Source: Aureisphaera sp963669405 | GTDB taxonomy: Bacteria > Bacteroidota > Bacteroidia > Flavobacteriales > Flavobacteriaceae | DNA: 64,000 nucleotides | Assembly (NCBI GenBank): GCA_963669405.2 | Contig: CAXXHF010000002.1 | Span: 2,480,001-2,544,000 of the forward strand | Direction: 5' to 3' | Shown here: positions 51,462 to 61,161 of the stretch, piece by piece | Numbering within the stretch: the first letter of the stretch is position 1 | Layout of the letters: every line of letters starts with the position of its first letter | Program-made: the position numbers and the translations under genes | The notes under the pieces: generated by a model | Seen by the model: only the letters and a program-made list of their open reading frames with translations | The model's database searches: none | What the model was told of the DNA's origin: nothing

Positions 51462-52616
51462 ATGCGAAAAATACAAATGGTCGACCTTAAGGGTCAATAT
51501 GAACATATAAAAGAGCGGATTAATCAATCAGTAATAGATGTCATAGAATCCACCGCTTTTGTGAATGGCCCTGAGGTACATCAGTTTCAAAAAGAATTGG
51601 AAGAATACCTTGGTGTGAAACATGTAATTCCTTGTGCCAATGGTACTGATGCACTACAAATAACCATGATGGGCTTGGGGCTTAAACCAGGTGATGAGGT
51701 GATCACAGCAGATTTTACCTTTGCTGCTACCGTTGAAGTAATTGCGCTTTTAGGGCTTACCCCCGTTTTGGTAGATGTAGACCCGGTAACTTTTAATATA
51801 GATGTAGAAGCAGTAGAGAAGGCCATAACTCCAAAGACCAAAGCCATAGTTCCTGTACATCTTTTTGGTTTGGCAGCTCCTATGGATGAAATTATGGCAT
51901 TAGCAGAAGCACATGATTTGTATGTTATTGAAGATAATGCGCAAGGAATTGGAGCAACATATACGTCTAAAGATGGTTCTAAACAAAAATTAGGAGGTAT
52001 AGGACATGTAGCATCTACTTCGTTTTTTCCATCTAAAAACTTGGGTTGTTATGGAGACGGAGGAGCAATTTTTACCAATGATGATGACTTGGCCCATATT
52101 ATTAGGGGTATTGTGAATCACGGAATGTATGTTCGTTATCACCATGACGTAGTTGGAGTGAATTCTAGACTGGATTCCATTCAGGCTACCATTTTACGTG
52201 CAAAGCTTCCATATTTAGACGCATACAATGCTGCTAGGAGAAGTGCCGCCAAAAAATATACACAAGCATTTCAAGGAATTGAAGGTGTTGTAACCCCAAA
52301 AGGATCTTGTAAAGGAGAAGATTTTCTTTGTGAAAATTGTGATTGTCATGTATTTCATCAATATACATTACGAATCTTACATGCTGATAGAGATGCCTTG
52401 GTAAAGCACTTGCAGGAAAAAGGAATTCCTTGTGGTGTATATTATCCTATTCCATTACATAGTCAGAAAGCATATATAGATGAGCGCTACAAGGAAGAAG
52501 ATTTTACGGTGACCAATCAATTGGTGAAAGAAGTAATATCCTTACCTATGCATACAGAGTTGGATGATGAGCAGATTGACTATATTACCACTACTATAAT
52601 TCAGTTTGTTTCGTAA
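51462..52616 (+). CDS. DegT/DnrJ/EryC1/StrS aminotransferase
   Basis: 384 residues. Fold type I PLP enzyme of the sugar aminotransferase family: CANGTDALQITMMGL, VITADFTFAATVEVI, the Asp-bearing YVIEDNAQGIGATY, and the Schiff-base Lys192 in TSFFPSKNLGCYGDGG. A Cys-rich insert (EDFLCENCDCHVFHQY) sits before the C-terminal domain. Such enzymes convert 4- or 3-keto nucleotide sugars to amino sugars for surface glycans. It is adjacent to galE, 27 bp downstream, which supports a glycan role. Confidence 0.9.
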   Translation: MRKIQMVDLKGQYEHIKERINQSVIDVIESTAFVNGPEVHQFQKELEEYLGVKHVIPCANGTDALQITMMGLGLKPGDEVITADFTFAATVEVIALLGLTPVLVDVDPVTFNIDVEAVEKAITPKTKAIVPVHLFGLAAPMDEIMALAEAHDLYVIEDNAQGIGATYTSKDGSKQKLGGIGHVASTSFFPSKNLGCYGDGGAIFTNDDDLAHIIRGIVNHGMYVRYHHDVVGVNSRLDSIQATILRAKLPYLDAYNAARRSAAKKYTQAFQGIEGVVTPKGSCKGEDFLCENCDCHVFHQYTLRILHADRDALVKHLQEKGIPCGVYYPIPLHSQKAYIDERYKEEDFTVTNQLVKEVISLPMHTELDDEQIDYITTTIIQFVS

Positions 52617-52643
52617 CTTATTTGCTTTATTTCTATAAAATTT

Positions 52644-53666
52644 ATGAATAAAATTCTTGTTACTGGAGGTCTTGGTTATATTGGGTCACATACGGTTGTG
52701 TCTCTACAAGAAGCAGGTTTCGATGTAATAATAATTGATAATTTATCCAATTCGGAGCAATCTGTACTCGACGGAATTGAAAGTATTTCAGGAATACGTC
52801 CCGCATTTGAGAACATAGACTTACGTATAAAAAATGATGTAGAAGCATTTTTTGATCAAAATAAAATTCACGGAATTATACATTTTGCCGCTAGTAAAGC
52901 AGTTGGAGAAAGTGTAGAAAATCCATTATTATACTACGAAAACAATCTTCATTCACTTGTTTACTTGTTGCAGGAATGTGAAAAACATGCTATTCATAAT
53001 TTTATCTTTAGCTCTTCTTGTACCGTGTATGGAGAACCAGATACGCTGCCAATTACAGAAGACGCACCAATAAAAGAGGCGGTTTCTCCCTATGGAAATA
53101 CCAAGCAAATTAGTGAAGAGATTATTTATGATTCATGTAAGGCATCTTCTGTATTAAAATCCATTAGCCTTCGTTATTTCAATCCTATTGGAGCTCATGA
53201 ATCTGTTGCTATTGGAGAATTACCCAAAGGCACTCCTCAAAACCTAGTGCCTTTTATTACACAGACTGCAGCAGGAATGCGAAAAGAGCTTTCGGTTTTT
53301 GGAAACGATTATCCAACTATTGATGGAAGCTGTATACGAGATTACATCCATGTAGTGGATTTAGCTGAAGCTCATGTGGTTGCATTACAACGACTTATAG
53401 CAGAAAAGAACGACGCCAATTTTGAAATATTCAATTTAGGAACAGGTCGTGGTAGTTCGGTTCTAGAGGTGGTTAACGCTTTTGAAGCAGCTTCTGGTGA
53501 AAAACTAAACTATAAAATTGTCGATAGACGTGCTGGAGATGTCATCGCCGTTTATGCCGATACTCAGAAGGCCAATGAAGTTTTGGGTTGGAAAGCAAAA
53601 AAGACAATGGAAGAAGCATTGGCCTCCGCTTGGTTGTGGGAAAAGAAAGTAAGAGGGATTGAATAG
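52644..53666 (+). CDS. galE: UDP-glucose 4-epimerase
   Basis: 340 residues. Extended short-chain dehydrogenase: NAD-binding GGLGYIGSHT at 8-17, catalytic Ser124/Ser125 in FSSSCTVYG, and Tyr150-x3-Lys154 in SPYGNTKQ. RYFNPIGAH, DGSCIRDYIHVVDLA and the final LGWKAKKTMEEALAS are GalE signatures. It interconverts UDP-glucose and UDP-galactose. Co-oriented with the DegT aminotransferase. Confidence 0.94.
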   Translation: MNKILVTGGLGYIGSHTVVSLQEAGFDVIIIDNLSNSEQSVLDGIESISGIRPAFENIDLRIKNDVEAFFDQNKIHGIIHFAASKAVGESVENPLLYYENNLHSLVYLLQECEKHAIHNFIFSSSCTVYGEPDTLPITEDAPIKEAVSPYGNTKQISEEIIYDSCKASSVLKSISLRYFNPIGAHESVAIGELPKGTPQNLVPFITQTAAGMRKELSVFGNDYPTIDGSCIRDYIHVVDLAEAHVVALQRLIAEKNDANFEIFNLGTGRGSSVLEVVNAFEAASGEKLNYKIVDRRAGDVIAVYADTQKANEVLGWKAKKTMEEALASAWLWEKKVRGIE

Positions 53667-53734
53667 TAATTAGATCATGATCCTTTTTTATTGACTGCTG
53701 AGAGACATAGTTTTTTAAATCTAAATATATTTTT

Positions 53735-55012
53735 ATGAAATCTTTATTCTTAGTACTACTTGGTATGATTTGTTGTGGGCTTCAAGCCCAGAGCACTTAT
53801 TTGCATTGTGGAAAGCTTATAGATACAGAAAGTGGAAAAGTGTTAAATGAGAAAACAATTGTGGTTTCTGGAGATAAGATTATAAAAGTAGAAGATGGGT
53901 ATCTTCCTCCGGCAAATGAGAGGGATGTCCTGATAGATTTGAAAGACAAGACGGTCATGCCTGGCCTTATTGACATGCATGTACATATAGAAGGAGAGAC
54001 CAGCCCAACACGATATCTGGATGTATTTACCAAGAACGATGCTGATGTGGCTTTGAATGCAGCCGAAATTGCCCATCGTACTCTAATGGCAGGATTTACT
54101 ACTGTTAGGGATTTGGGGGGTAGTGGTGTGAATGTATCTTTACGAAACGCCATCGCAAAAAGAAAAGTGCCAGGTCCAAGAATATTTACTGCAGAAAAAG
54201 CCATTGGAACTACTGGTGGTCATGCTGATCCTACCAACGGGAGAAGAAAAGATTTAATGGGAGATCCAGGGCCTGCCGAAGGAGTAATTAATAGCCCAGC
54301 AGATGCCCGAAAGGCAGTAAGACAGCGTTACAAAAATGGAGCTGATTGCATAAAAATCACAGCTACTGGTGGTGTGCTTAGTGTAAGTAAAAATGGGGTA
54401 AACCCACAGTTTACACAGGAAGAAGCCAATGAAATTGTAAAAACAGCCAAGGAATACGGAATGCATGTTGCTGCACATGCACATGGTATTGAAGGAATGA
54501 AACGGGCAATTAAGGCGGGTGTTACTACTATTGAACACGGCTCCTTAATGGATAAAGAAACAGCCCAATTGATGAAACAATACGGAACCTACTTGGTCCC
54601 AACCTTATCAGCAGGTCGTTATGTAAGAAAGCAAGCGGATATCCCAGGTTATTATCCAGAAATAATTATACCTAAAATCATGAAGGTAGATGCCGGTTTA
54701 CGTAAAACCATGAAAATGGTAGCTCAAGAAGGTGTTAATATTGCCTTTGGTACCGATGCAGGTGTGTTTCCTCATGGTGAAAATGCAAAAGAATTTGGCT
54801 ATATGGTAGAAACGGGGTGGTCTCCTATGTTTTCAATACAATCTGCTACAATTACCAATGCAAAAGTATTGGATATGGAAGGTCAATTAGGTGAAATCAA
54901 ACCAGGTTATATTGCAGATATCATTGCTGTAGGCCAAGACCCAACTCAGAACATAGCCACTATGGAAAATGTGGTTTTTGTAATGAAAGAAGGGGTTGTT
55001 TATAAAAATTAA
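53735..55012 (+). CDS. Secreted metal-dependent amidohydrolase
   Basis: 425 residues with signal peptide (MICCGLQAQ). Amidohydrolase superfamily: MPGLIDMHVHIEGE with His82 and His84, the likely carboxylated Lys in GADCIKITATGG, metal ligands in HVAAHAHG and TTIEHG, and the Asp in IAFGTDAGVFPHG. C-terminal beta sandwich: GQLGEIKPGYIADIIAVGQ. The closest groups are imidazolonepropionase-like and Xaa-Pro dipeptidase-like secreted hydrolases. Probably periplasmic, cleaving peptide or cyclic amide substrates. It overlaps the convergent AraC gene by 4 bp. Confidence 0.88.
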   Translation: MKSLFLVLLGMICCGLQAQSTYLHCGKLIDTESGKVLNEKTIVVSGDKIIKVEDGYLPPANERDVLIDLKDKTVMPGLIDMHVHIEGETSPTRYLDVFTKNDADVALNAAEIAHRTLMAGFTTVRDLGGSGVNVSLRNAIAKRKVPGPRIFTAEKAIGTTGGHADPTNGRRKDLMGDPGPAEGVINSPADARKAVRQRYKNGADCIKITATGGVLSVSKNGVNPQFTQEEANEIVKTAKEYGMHVAAHAHGIEGMKRAIKAGVTTIEHGSLMDKETAQLMKQYGTYLVPTLSAGRYVRKQADIPGYYPEIIIPKIMKVDAGLRKTMKMVAQEGVNIAFGTDAGVFPHGENAKEFGYMVETGWSPMFSIQSATITNAKVLDMEGQLGEIKPGYIADIIAVGQDPTQNIATMENVVFVMKEGVVYKN

Positions 55013-55617
55013 ATGCCTTTTAATTGCCGTAAATACTCAGAAGGATATAATCCGTATTTTTTATAAAATGCTTTCGAAAAGCATTCAGTGCTTTTAAAAC
55101 CGATTTCCTGACCAATGGCTTTTACCGTATATTTCAAGTAAAGAGAGTTGTCTGCCAATTCGTGATAGATATACGCTACTCGCAATTGGTTGATGTAATT
55201 TGAGAAATTTTTCCCTTTTTCAGTATTAATTACCTTAGATAGATAGTTGTAATTAGTTCCAAACTCTTTTGCCAATTGTTGAAGGGATACATGCTCAGAC
55301 AAAAATCCATGATTTTGTTCGAAGGAGTTTAATTTTTCAATGATTCTATCAGTTGTTTTTTTAGGAACACTCATTTTTTTGGTTTCAGGTATTAATAAAT
55401 CATTACCCAATTTTTTAGATAGCCAGTCCAAACGCTTTTTTAATAAGGCTTGTTTCTTTTTATGGTATTCATACAAATAATTGGTAGCTCTTAACTGTGC
55501 AGATAAAAGCGAAATGTTACCATCAATAAATCCATTTTTTATGGAATCTACTGTTATTTTCTCTCCATTTGTGTTGGGGGTTAGCTCTGGGAAATTAGGA
55601 TTAAATGGTAGCGACAT
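55009..55617 (-). CDS. AraC-family regulator, left flank of the CHAT locus
   Basis: 202 residues. The C-terminal double helix-turn-helix has VSLQQLAKEFGTNYNYLSKVI, FSNYINQLRVAYIYHEL and IGQEIGFKSTECFSKAFYKKYG...PSEYL. The N-terminal ~90 residues are Lys-rich helices with no known effector domain. It is a clear paralogue of the regulator at 62525-63130 (shared LxxLAKExGTNxxYLSKxIN and GFKSxExFSKxF). The two bracket the protease-CHAT-sigma locus. Confidence 0.87.
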   Translation of the reverse strand: MSLPFNPNFPELTPNTNGEKITVDSIKNGFIDGNISLLSAQLRATNYLYEYHKKKQALLKKRLDWLSKKLGNDLLIPETKKMSVPKKTTDRIIEKLNSFEQNHGFLSEHVSLQQLAKEFGTNYNYLSKVINTEKGKNFSNYINQLRVAYIYHELADNSLYLKYTVKAIGQEIGFKSTECFSKAFYKKYGLYPSEYLRQLKGI

Positions 55618-55839
55618 AATTTTCTTTTTCTTTCATTAAACATCTGTTTTAGAATGGCTAGAGGGTTTTTTTAATACACCTCTTGATCAATTCTAAGTAC
55701 AAATTGCTCAATATTCATGAAAAAGAAAATAGGTAACTAATAAGCGTAGGGAGTTATTTCAAATTCGTAATCATTCATTATATAATTGAAATTGCGTAAT
55801 GATCGTATTTAGTTGAAATTTGCTCGATAAATTAAAATT

Positions 55840-55868
55840 CACAGCCCTAAATTTTCTTTAGGGCTGTG
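55840..55868 (-). terminator. Hairpin after the M43 protease gene
   Basis: Perfect 12-bp stem (55840-55851 with 55857-55868, arm CACAGCCCTAAA), 5-nt loop. On the minus strand it is followed by AT-rich sequence with T runs. It ends the protease (and perhaps CHAT) transcript. Confidence 0.7.
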
Positions 55869-55894
55869 TTTCAGAAAGATAGTTTTAAAGCTTT

Positions 55895-57760
55895 TTATCT
55901 CTTTAAAACTATTTTTTTGGTTTCTGAACTTCCATCTTCAAAGCTAATTTTAACAAAGTAAATACCACTTTGTTCATTGCTTAAATCGATTTCTTGATCA
56001 AGGTTTTTATTTATAGACTTTATTAATCGCCCATAAATATTGCGAACTTTTATTTCGGAAATAGAAACACCTTTTTCACTTTGTACAGTAAACTTATTAG
56101 TTGTTGGATTTGGATGTATGACTAATTTTTGGCCACCTCCTCCTCCAGAGGTACAATTTAAGGTGATGACTTTAATGTATTCAGAACACACGGTTCCATC
56201 TACTAAATAAGCTCTTGCCTTAACAACGAGATTATAATTATCCCAACTTCCTGGTATAGGCATACCTGGTGTAGGTAAGTTCCAATTTACTGCATGTTGT
56301 CCACTGCTATTTCCTGTGGTAGTTCCTAAGGGTAAATTAGAGTGCGGGCCAATAGAGTATCTCCAGGTAATATGGTCAACTTCAGATGCATTAACGTTCC
56401 ATGAAGCTGAAGCATCTCCTCCCGCACCATCTCTACACTCAACATCGTATACAAATATTTGGTTTGGTGGGCATGTTGGGTCGCTTTGCCCAATACAAGA
56501 AACGGTGATATTTTCACTATAAGAATCTCGACACATCTTAAGGGGGCTGGTCGGATTTCTAATAGTAAACTCTACATTATATGTCCCGGATTGTTGAAAA
56601 TCATGTGTAAAATCCTCTGAAGTACTTACTAAAACACCATTTATTCTCCACTGGTAATCATATTCTGGGCAACTTTTTCCTTGATTAATCCCATTAAAGT
56701 TTACTACACAATCATTAATGTTCTTAGTGAAGTCAGCTACCATATCACATGAACTAGGGCCACAGTCAACAATACAACTTTGAAGTATAGAATTTTGAAT
56801 TTCAAGAGGAGGGATCACATTCTGAGGGTCCTCTAAAAAATACTTCATTCTTCTTACCTGTAATGGAGTGAAGCTGTCTCTACAAGGTGATGGATCACAA
56901 TTAGCAATACCGGGCATCATGAAATTGGTAATATCTGGATCTGGAAACATATAGCCATTACAGCTAAGAGGAATACTTGTATTGTCATTTACTGCTGTTG
57001 CAGTACAGTTGTTCAGATTGCATTGGAAATCTCCCGTAGTAGCAACAGTGTCACCCACATAATCTCCTGCAGTATACTTATTGCTTCCACTGGGACATTC
57101 TGCAACGTGATTTGAGTAACCGTCATATCCATTTTCACAATTATTGTTGTTTGCTCCAGTAGGACTATACCCAATGGTGCCATGAAAAGGATGGAACAAC
57201 CCTAGTGCATGACCTAGCTCGTGTGCTAAGACCCCAGTTCCAAATTGATTTGGACCAAAAGCGACCATGGCTTTGTCGGCAATTCCATTAGCCACAGAAT
57301 ACCCCATAGATGTACGTCCGTAAAAAAACAAATCTATTCCATCACTGTGGGCATAGTTGTTAAGAGGGCCAAAGTTTACTATTGCACATCCCCCTGAGGC
57401 TTGAACTATCTCATAATTGTAGATTAAATCGTTATTTAATTCCAAAATATTGCCATCCCAAACAAAACTAATCCCACTACCGCTAAACTGGCTGTTAAGT
57501 ATATTGATTTGGTTGTTTAAAACTGATTCTGAAACTCCTCCACTAAAATCACCTTCCATAACATTATGCACATATACCTTCAGACAGTAGGAATTATTAT
57601 TAACATGAGGGTATGTGTTAACGTGAATATAATCACTTGATTTTTGCCCCACGTTTGAATGGGTGGTTGCACAGGATATTTGCGCTTGCATTTGGGAATT
57701 GAATATCATCCCGCAAATGACGAACAAAATAACCCTGAGAAATGGTTTTGTTTTTTTCAT
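55895..57760 (-). CDS. Secreted M43-family metalloprotease with T9SS type A tail
   Basis: 621 residues. Signal peptide (IFNSQMQAQ), then a pappalysin-like catalytic domain with zinc motif HELGHALGLFH at 180-190 and Met-turn region ITNFMMPG. A PKD-like domain follows (YDYQWRINGVLVSTSEDFTH), then a beta domain rich in aromatic residues. The C-terminal sorting domain is KLVIHPNPTTNKFTVQSEKG...KKIVLKR. Export is via the type IX system. It follows the CHAT gene by 44 bp on the same strand, so a shared transcript and functional link are likely. Distinct from the M43 enzyme at 1645 in length and tail. Confidence 0.9.
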   Translation of the reverse strand: MKKTKPFLRVILFVICGMIFNSQMQAQISCATTHSNVGQKSSDYIHVNTYPHVNNNSYCLKVYVHNVMEGDFSGGVSESVLNNQINILNSQFSGSGISFVWDGNILELNNDLIYNYEIVQASGGCAIVNFGPLNNYAHSDGIDLFFYGRTSMGYSVANGIADKAMVAFGPNQFGTGVLAHELGHALGLFHPFHGTIGYSPTGANNNNCENGYDGYSNHVAECPSGSNKYTAGDYVGDTVATTGDFQCNLNNCTATAVNDNTSIPLSCNGYMFPDPDITNFMMPGIANCDPSPCRDSFTPLQVRRMKYFLEDPQNVIPPLEIQNSILQSCIVDCGPSSCDMVADFTKNINDCVVNFNGINQGKSCPEYDYQWRINGVLVSTSEDFTHDFQQSGTYNVEFTIRNPTSPLKMCRDSYSENITVSCIGQSDPTCPPNQIFVYDVECRDGAGGDASASWNVNASEVDHITWRYSIGPHSNLPLGTTTGNSSGQHAVNWNLPTPGMPIPGSWDNYNLVVKARAYLVDGTVCSEYIKVITLNCTSGGGGGQKLVIHPNPTTNKFTVQSEKGVSISEIKVRNIYGRLIKSINKNLDQEIDLSNEQSGIYFVKISFEDGSSETKKIVLKR

Positions 57761-57804
57761 AATACTTGATTTTAAAGATTTATAGTACTATGATGTTATG
57801 GGAT

Positions 57805-60522
57805 TTATCTTTTCTTACCCTTCCTGCTCAATTTTTTCAGAGAAACTGTGATAATAAAGATAAACAGTGCCAAAAGGGTAAGATAGAACCAATAATTGTT
57901 GGAATGATGTATGGAATCATTTTGTCCCAATAAAACAAATGAAGCCCAATAATGTGGAGAGGATTCTGAAAAACCGTGCGATGTAATGTAATCCAATTTT
58001 GCATTATGAAGAGCAGCAGATTTGGTTTGTCCATTACTTAAATTATGATAAAACTTAGATACGATCTCCGAGGTAGAACGATCATTGATACTCCAAAGAG
58101 AAGAAATAACGCTTTGTGAACCTCCATAAAAAAAACCTCGTGCCAAACTCATAACCCCTTCACCAAGTTCTTGTTTGCCAAGATTGGTGTTGCACCCACT
58201 TAAAAGAACTAATGAAGCATTGTTTTTTATAGTATACAGTTCATCAAGGGTTAGTTTGTCATCTGTAAATGCAATCCAAGGAGATTCTTCATCTTGTGCA
58301 TCGGCATGAGTGGCTAAATGAATAATACTTTGTTCTTGTAACTCAGTTAGAAAATTACTTTTAGTAGATTCTTGTCCCAATAAAGAAACTCCGCTAAAAT
58401 AGCGCTCTATACTTTTTACTTCGTCTTCATTGTACTTTAATTGGGATAGTTGAATGTCTTGAAAATTGGAAGGAGCCACAGCTAAAAAAGAGAAGTCTTG
58501 ACTATCAATTCCCTGTGTATTCTGTAAAAATGAATTTGAGTAGAGATAACTAATCTCATTTTGCGTAATAAGAAAAGTCAGGTCGTCTTTAGAAATAGAA
58601 AGGGCTTCAAAAGGAATATAGGAAAGGGAATGATCTGGAATAATAGTAAGCTTTTTATTCTTTATGTGATTTTTTATATCCTCTGAAGGAAATAGTTTTA
58701 GGTACAAATTATGGGAAAGAGTATTGTAATTAGTGATATCCTCCTGAGTCCTAAAAGGAGTTTTAATATTGTAAACAAGTTGAGACAAATCCTTTTCTAA
58801 CTGGGATAGATTTGTAATTTCATGAAAGGAAACAGAATCCTTATCAATAAAAAGGACGTAGCCATTTTCATTATTCGAATAGAGACCAAAACCATCATCT
58901 TTCGACATATTATATTCTATAATAACCTCATTTTGAGAAATCCGTTCCTGAAGATGGGATAACGTTTCAATTTCAATAGGCTGGGTAATGTTTTGTGAAA
59001 CCCCATAAGTTTCCTTAAGTAGATCCAGTGCAAGTTGCTTGTCTATAAGGTCTTTCTGAATTTGTTTTTTTTCCTTTTGGTTAGTTAAAGAAGATTTTAG
59101 TGTGCCTTTAAGTTGTGATATGGTAATTAATAGTTCTTTTTCTTCCTTAAAATAATCATGCGGAAGGCCTAATTTTTCTATGTGTTGTTGGGTGGCAATG
59201 TCTTCTAAGATTAATAAGGCTTTGTTTTTTTCCATGAAATAAAACGCCTTTTCCGTATCATTTTTTAAATAACAAGCCCTTATGGCAGTACCATAAAGTT
59301 GAGAACTTGTTCTTCGCCAAAAAAGGCGGGAAGTAAATTCATCACTATTTATCTTAATGAAGTCTATCATTTTATCAGCCAATGTATAGTAGGACAAACT
59401 TTTCTCTAGGTGAATCGGATTGTTTTCCTTTTCATAATAACTCAGATAAGATTTTGCTAGGAGTGGAATGGAGTAAAGAAGTTGTTGCTTGTATGCCGTT
59501 TTTGAAAAATAGGAAAGAGATATGTCGTCATTAAAATCCTGTCCAGTAAGATAAGTGAGTGATCTGTGGAGGTATTCAATACTTTTATCGAATTCTCCCT
59601 TATAGCCATAGGTGAGACCCAAGTCGCTTGTAGAATAGTATAGGCTAAGAGAATCTTCAGGATGGGTCAATGATAGAGATTCCTTTAAGTATTTTATAGA
59701 TTTGTCTTGGTTGGTAGTGTTAAATAAAGAACCTTTCCCAAATAGGACTTCTCGCATTCTTAAGGTATCCTTTAATTCTTTAGCAAATTCATAAGCTTGT
59801 TGGTAGTAATGATATGACTTTACGGTATCCAAAGTAAGATGTTGGTTGTAAAGTTCTGCATAGCAATTCTTTATTCTATAGAGTCTGTCCTTTTGAGTTG
59901 GGATATGCAAAGCCAAAGAATCTGCAATTTTAATATGTTCAATACCATCTTGTAGAGCTTCTTTAGTGTTTATCTTTAGGGCAATACTGGCAATATTATA
60001 ATGAGCATCTCTTTTTAGTTTTGAATGTATATTTTTCTTGTCAAGTAAAGTGGTAACTAGGGTATAGTTTTTAATTGCTTTTGGGTAATTATAGATTTTA
60101 TCATAACAGAAGCCTAATTTGTTATATGCTTTAATGGCATTTTCGTTTTGATTGTTTAACAAGACTACATCTCTATATGCAGCTATGGCATCTAAATATT
60201 TTAAGTCCTTTTGGTAATAAAACCCTAATGCTATACTATTTTTTTGAAGAAAAAGTATGTCATCGCTGTTTTTTGTGACACCAACAGATCTTGCTTTTTC
60301 TTCAAAAAGGATGGTTTTTTTAAGATCATAATCATAGAGCCAATAGGCAAATTGATTGTATAGGTAAGCAATGGAATCGTTGTTTTGTTGAGTAGTTAAA
60401 AATACCTCGGCAAGATCAATTCTTTCTTCGGGGGTATTGGGTAATCCTAAAATATGTTCCAGTTCTATACTTTGTTGGGAAAGTAGAGGAATGGACAAAA
60501 GAAGAATCCCCCCAAATAACAC
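57805..60522 (-). CDS. TPR-CHAT caspase-like protein with signal peptide and C-terminal membrane helix
   Basis: 905 residues from a GTG start at 60522. The N-terminus is only a hydrophobic core (GGILLLSIPLLSQQ). An ATG at 60553 in another frame supplies the missing basic n-region (MKNLLNKLRICVIW) and would join in frame if the G6 run at 60508-60513 had five G. Residues ~50-370 carry TPR repeats, followed by a coiled coil (~440-510). The CHAT domain (~600-870) has the catalytic pair His739 (IIHLATHADAQ) and Cys777 (LVLLSGCNTN). A C-terminal helix (FYLTLLALFIFIITVSL) is followed by Lys/Arg. The protease would therefore face the periplasm. Neighbours: lipoprotein, sigma and anti-sigma genes upstream, M43 protease downstream. 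Confidence 0.88.
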   Translation of the reverse strand: MLFGGILLLSIPLLSQQSIELEHILGLPNTPEERIDLAEVFLTTQQNNDSIAYLYNQFAYWLYDYDLKKTILFEEKARSVGVTKNSDDILFLQKNSIALGFYYQKDLKYLDAIAAYRDVVLLNNQNENAIKAYNKLGFCYDKIYNYPKAIKNYTLVTTLLDKKNIHSKLKRDAHYNIASIALKINTKEALQDGIEHIKIADSLALHIPTQKDRLYRIKNCYAELYNQHLTLDTVKSYHYYQQAYEFAKELKDTLRMREVLFGKGSLFNTTNQDKSIKYLKESLSLTHPEDSLSLYYSTSDLGLTYGYKGEFDKSIEYLHRSLTYLTGQDFNDDISLSYFSKTAYKQQLLYSIPLLAKSYLSYYEKENNPIHLEKSLSYYTLADKMIDFIKINSDEFTSRLFWRRTSSQLYGTAIRACYLKNDTEKAFYFMEKNKALLILEDIATQQHIEKLGLPHDYFKEEKELLITISQLKGTLKSSLTNQKEKKQIQKDLIDKQLALDLLKETYGVSQNITQPIEIETLSHLQERISQNEVIIEYNMSKDDGFGLYSNNENGYVLFIDKDSVSFHEITNLSQLEKDLSQLVYNIKTPFRTQEDITNYNTLSHNLYLKLFPSEDIKNHIKNKKLTIIPDHSLSYIPFEALSISKDDLTFLITQNEISYLYSNSFLQNTQGIDSQDFSFLAVAPSNFQDIQLSQLKYNEDEVKSIERYFSGVSLLGQESTKSNFLTELQEQSIIHLATHADAQDEESPWIAFTDDKLTLDELYTIKNNASLVLLSGCNTNLGKQELGEGVMSLARGFFYGGSQSVISSLWSINDRSTSEIVSKFYHNLSNGQTKSAALHNAKLDYITSHGFSESSPHYWASFVLLGQNDSIHHSNNYWFYLTLLALFIFIITVSLKKLSRKGKKR

Positions 60523-60574
60523 ATATTCTAAGTTTATTTAAGAGATTCTTCATTGTTTTTATGATTTATGGTAT

Positions 60575-60997
60575 TTATCCTCCAGAACCATTCCCAACGG
60601 TTAATCTTGGGTCATCATCAATGGTGCCTGAAGTAGATTGACTAGGATACCCAGGTATTAGCTTCCAACTATCTATGTGAGGATCTGTTGGTTGTAGTAT
60701 ATTCATTTTAAGAGCAAGGACACTTTGAGAAAAATACTCTATCCGAATACAATTTATTTGCTCTGGTGTTAGGTGAGGGGCATAGTGAATGGTCCAAGTT
60801 ATGCTATACATCCAGTCGGTCAGAGGGTTGTAAATAGGAAGGGGATAATCAGGTTCACATCCAAAACCCCTGTTTCCAGGATTGTCTTTGTTTGCCTCAT
60901 GATTGGTATCCGTGTTTAATTCATTTATTGTTTCTTCTTGAGAACATGAAGTTAGGAGTAGTACAACTACAAAAAATAAGGAAAATCTTGTTTTCAT
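60575..60997 (-). CDS. Lipoprotein of unknown function in the CHAT locus
   Basis: 140 residues. Lipobox LLTSC (Cys18), a Glu/Asn-rich linker, then a small domain with CEPDYPLPIYNPLTDWMYS and two later Cys-independent segments (HYAPHLTPEQINCIRIEYF), ending GNGSGG. No family recognised. It is 52 bp upstream of the CHAT gene on the same strand (22 bp from the ATG at 60553), so it is probably co-transcribed. Divergent from the sigma factor gene. It could be a substrate or regulator of the CHAT protease; this is inference. Confidence 0.65.
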   Translation of the reverse strand: MKTRFSLFFVVVLLLTSCSQEETINELNTDTNHEANKDNPGNRGFGCEPDYPLPIYNPLTDWMYSITWTIHYAPHLTPEQINCIRIEYFSQSVLALKMNILQPTDPHIDSWKLIPGYPSQSTSGTIDDDPRLTVGNGSGG

Positions 60998-61161
60998 AAT
61001 GAGTAAATTAATTAATAAAAATTATCTATACCCTGTTGTTATAAAAATAAGAAAATCTCACCCTCCTTTTTTATATAACTCTCTATTGTTTTATAAAATT
61101 AAGGATATGCTCATAGAAATCAGGTCTTCTTTTTCATATTTTTGTTTTGATACATAACCCT

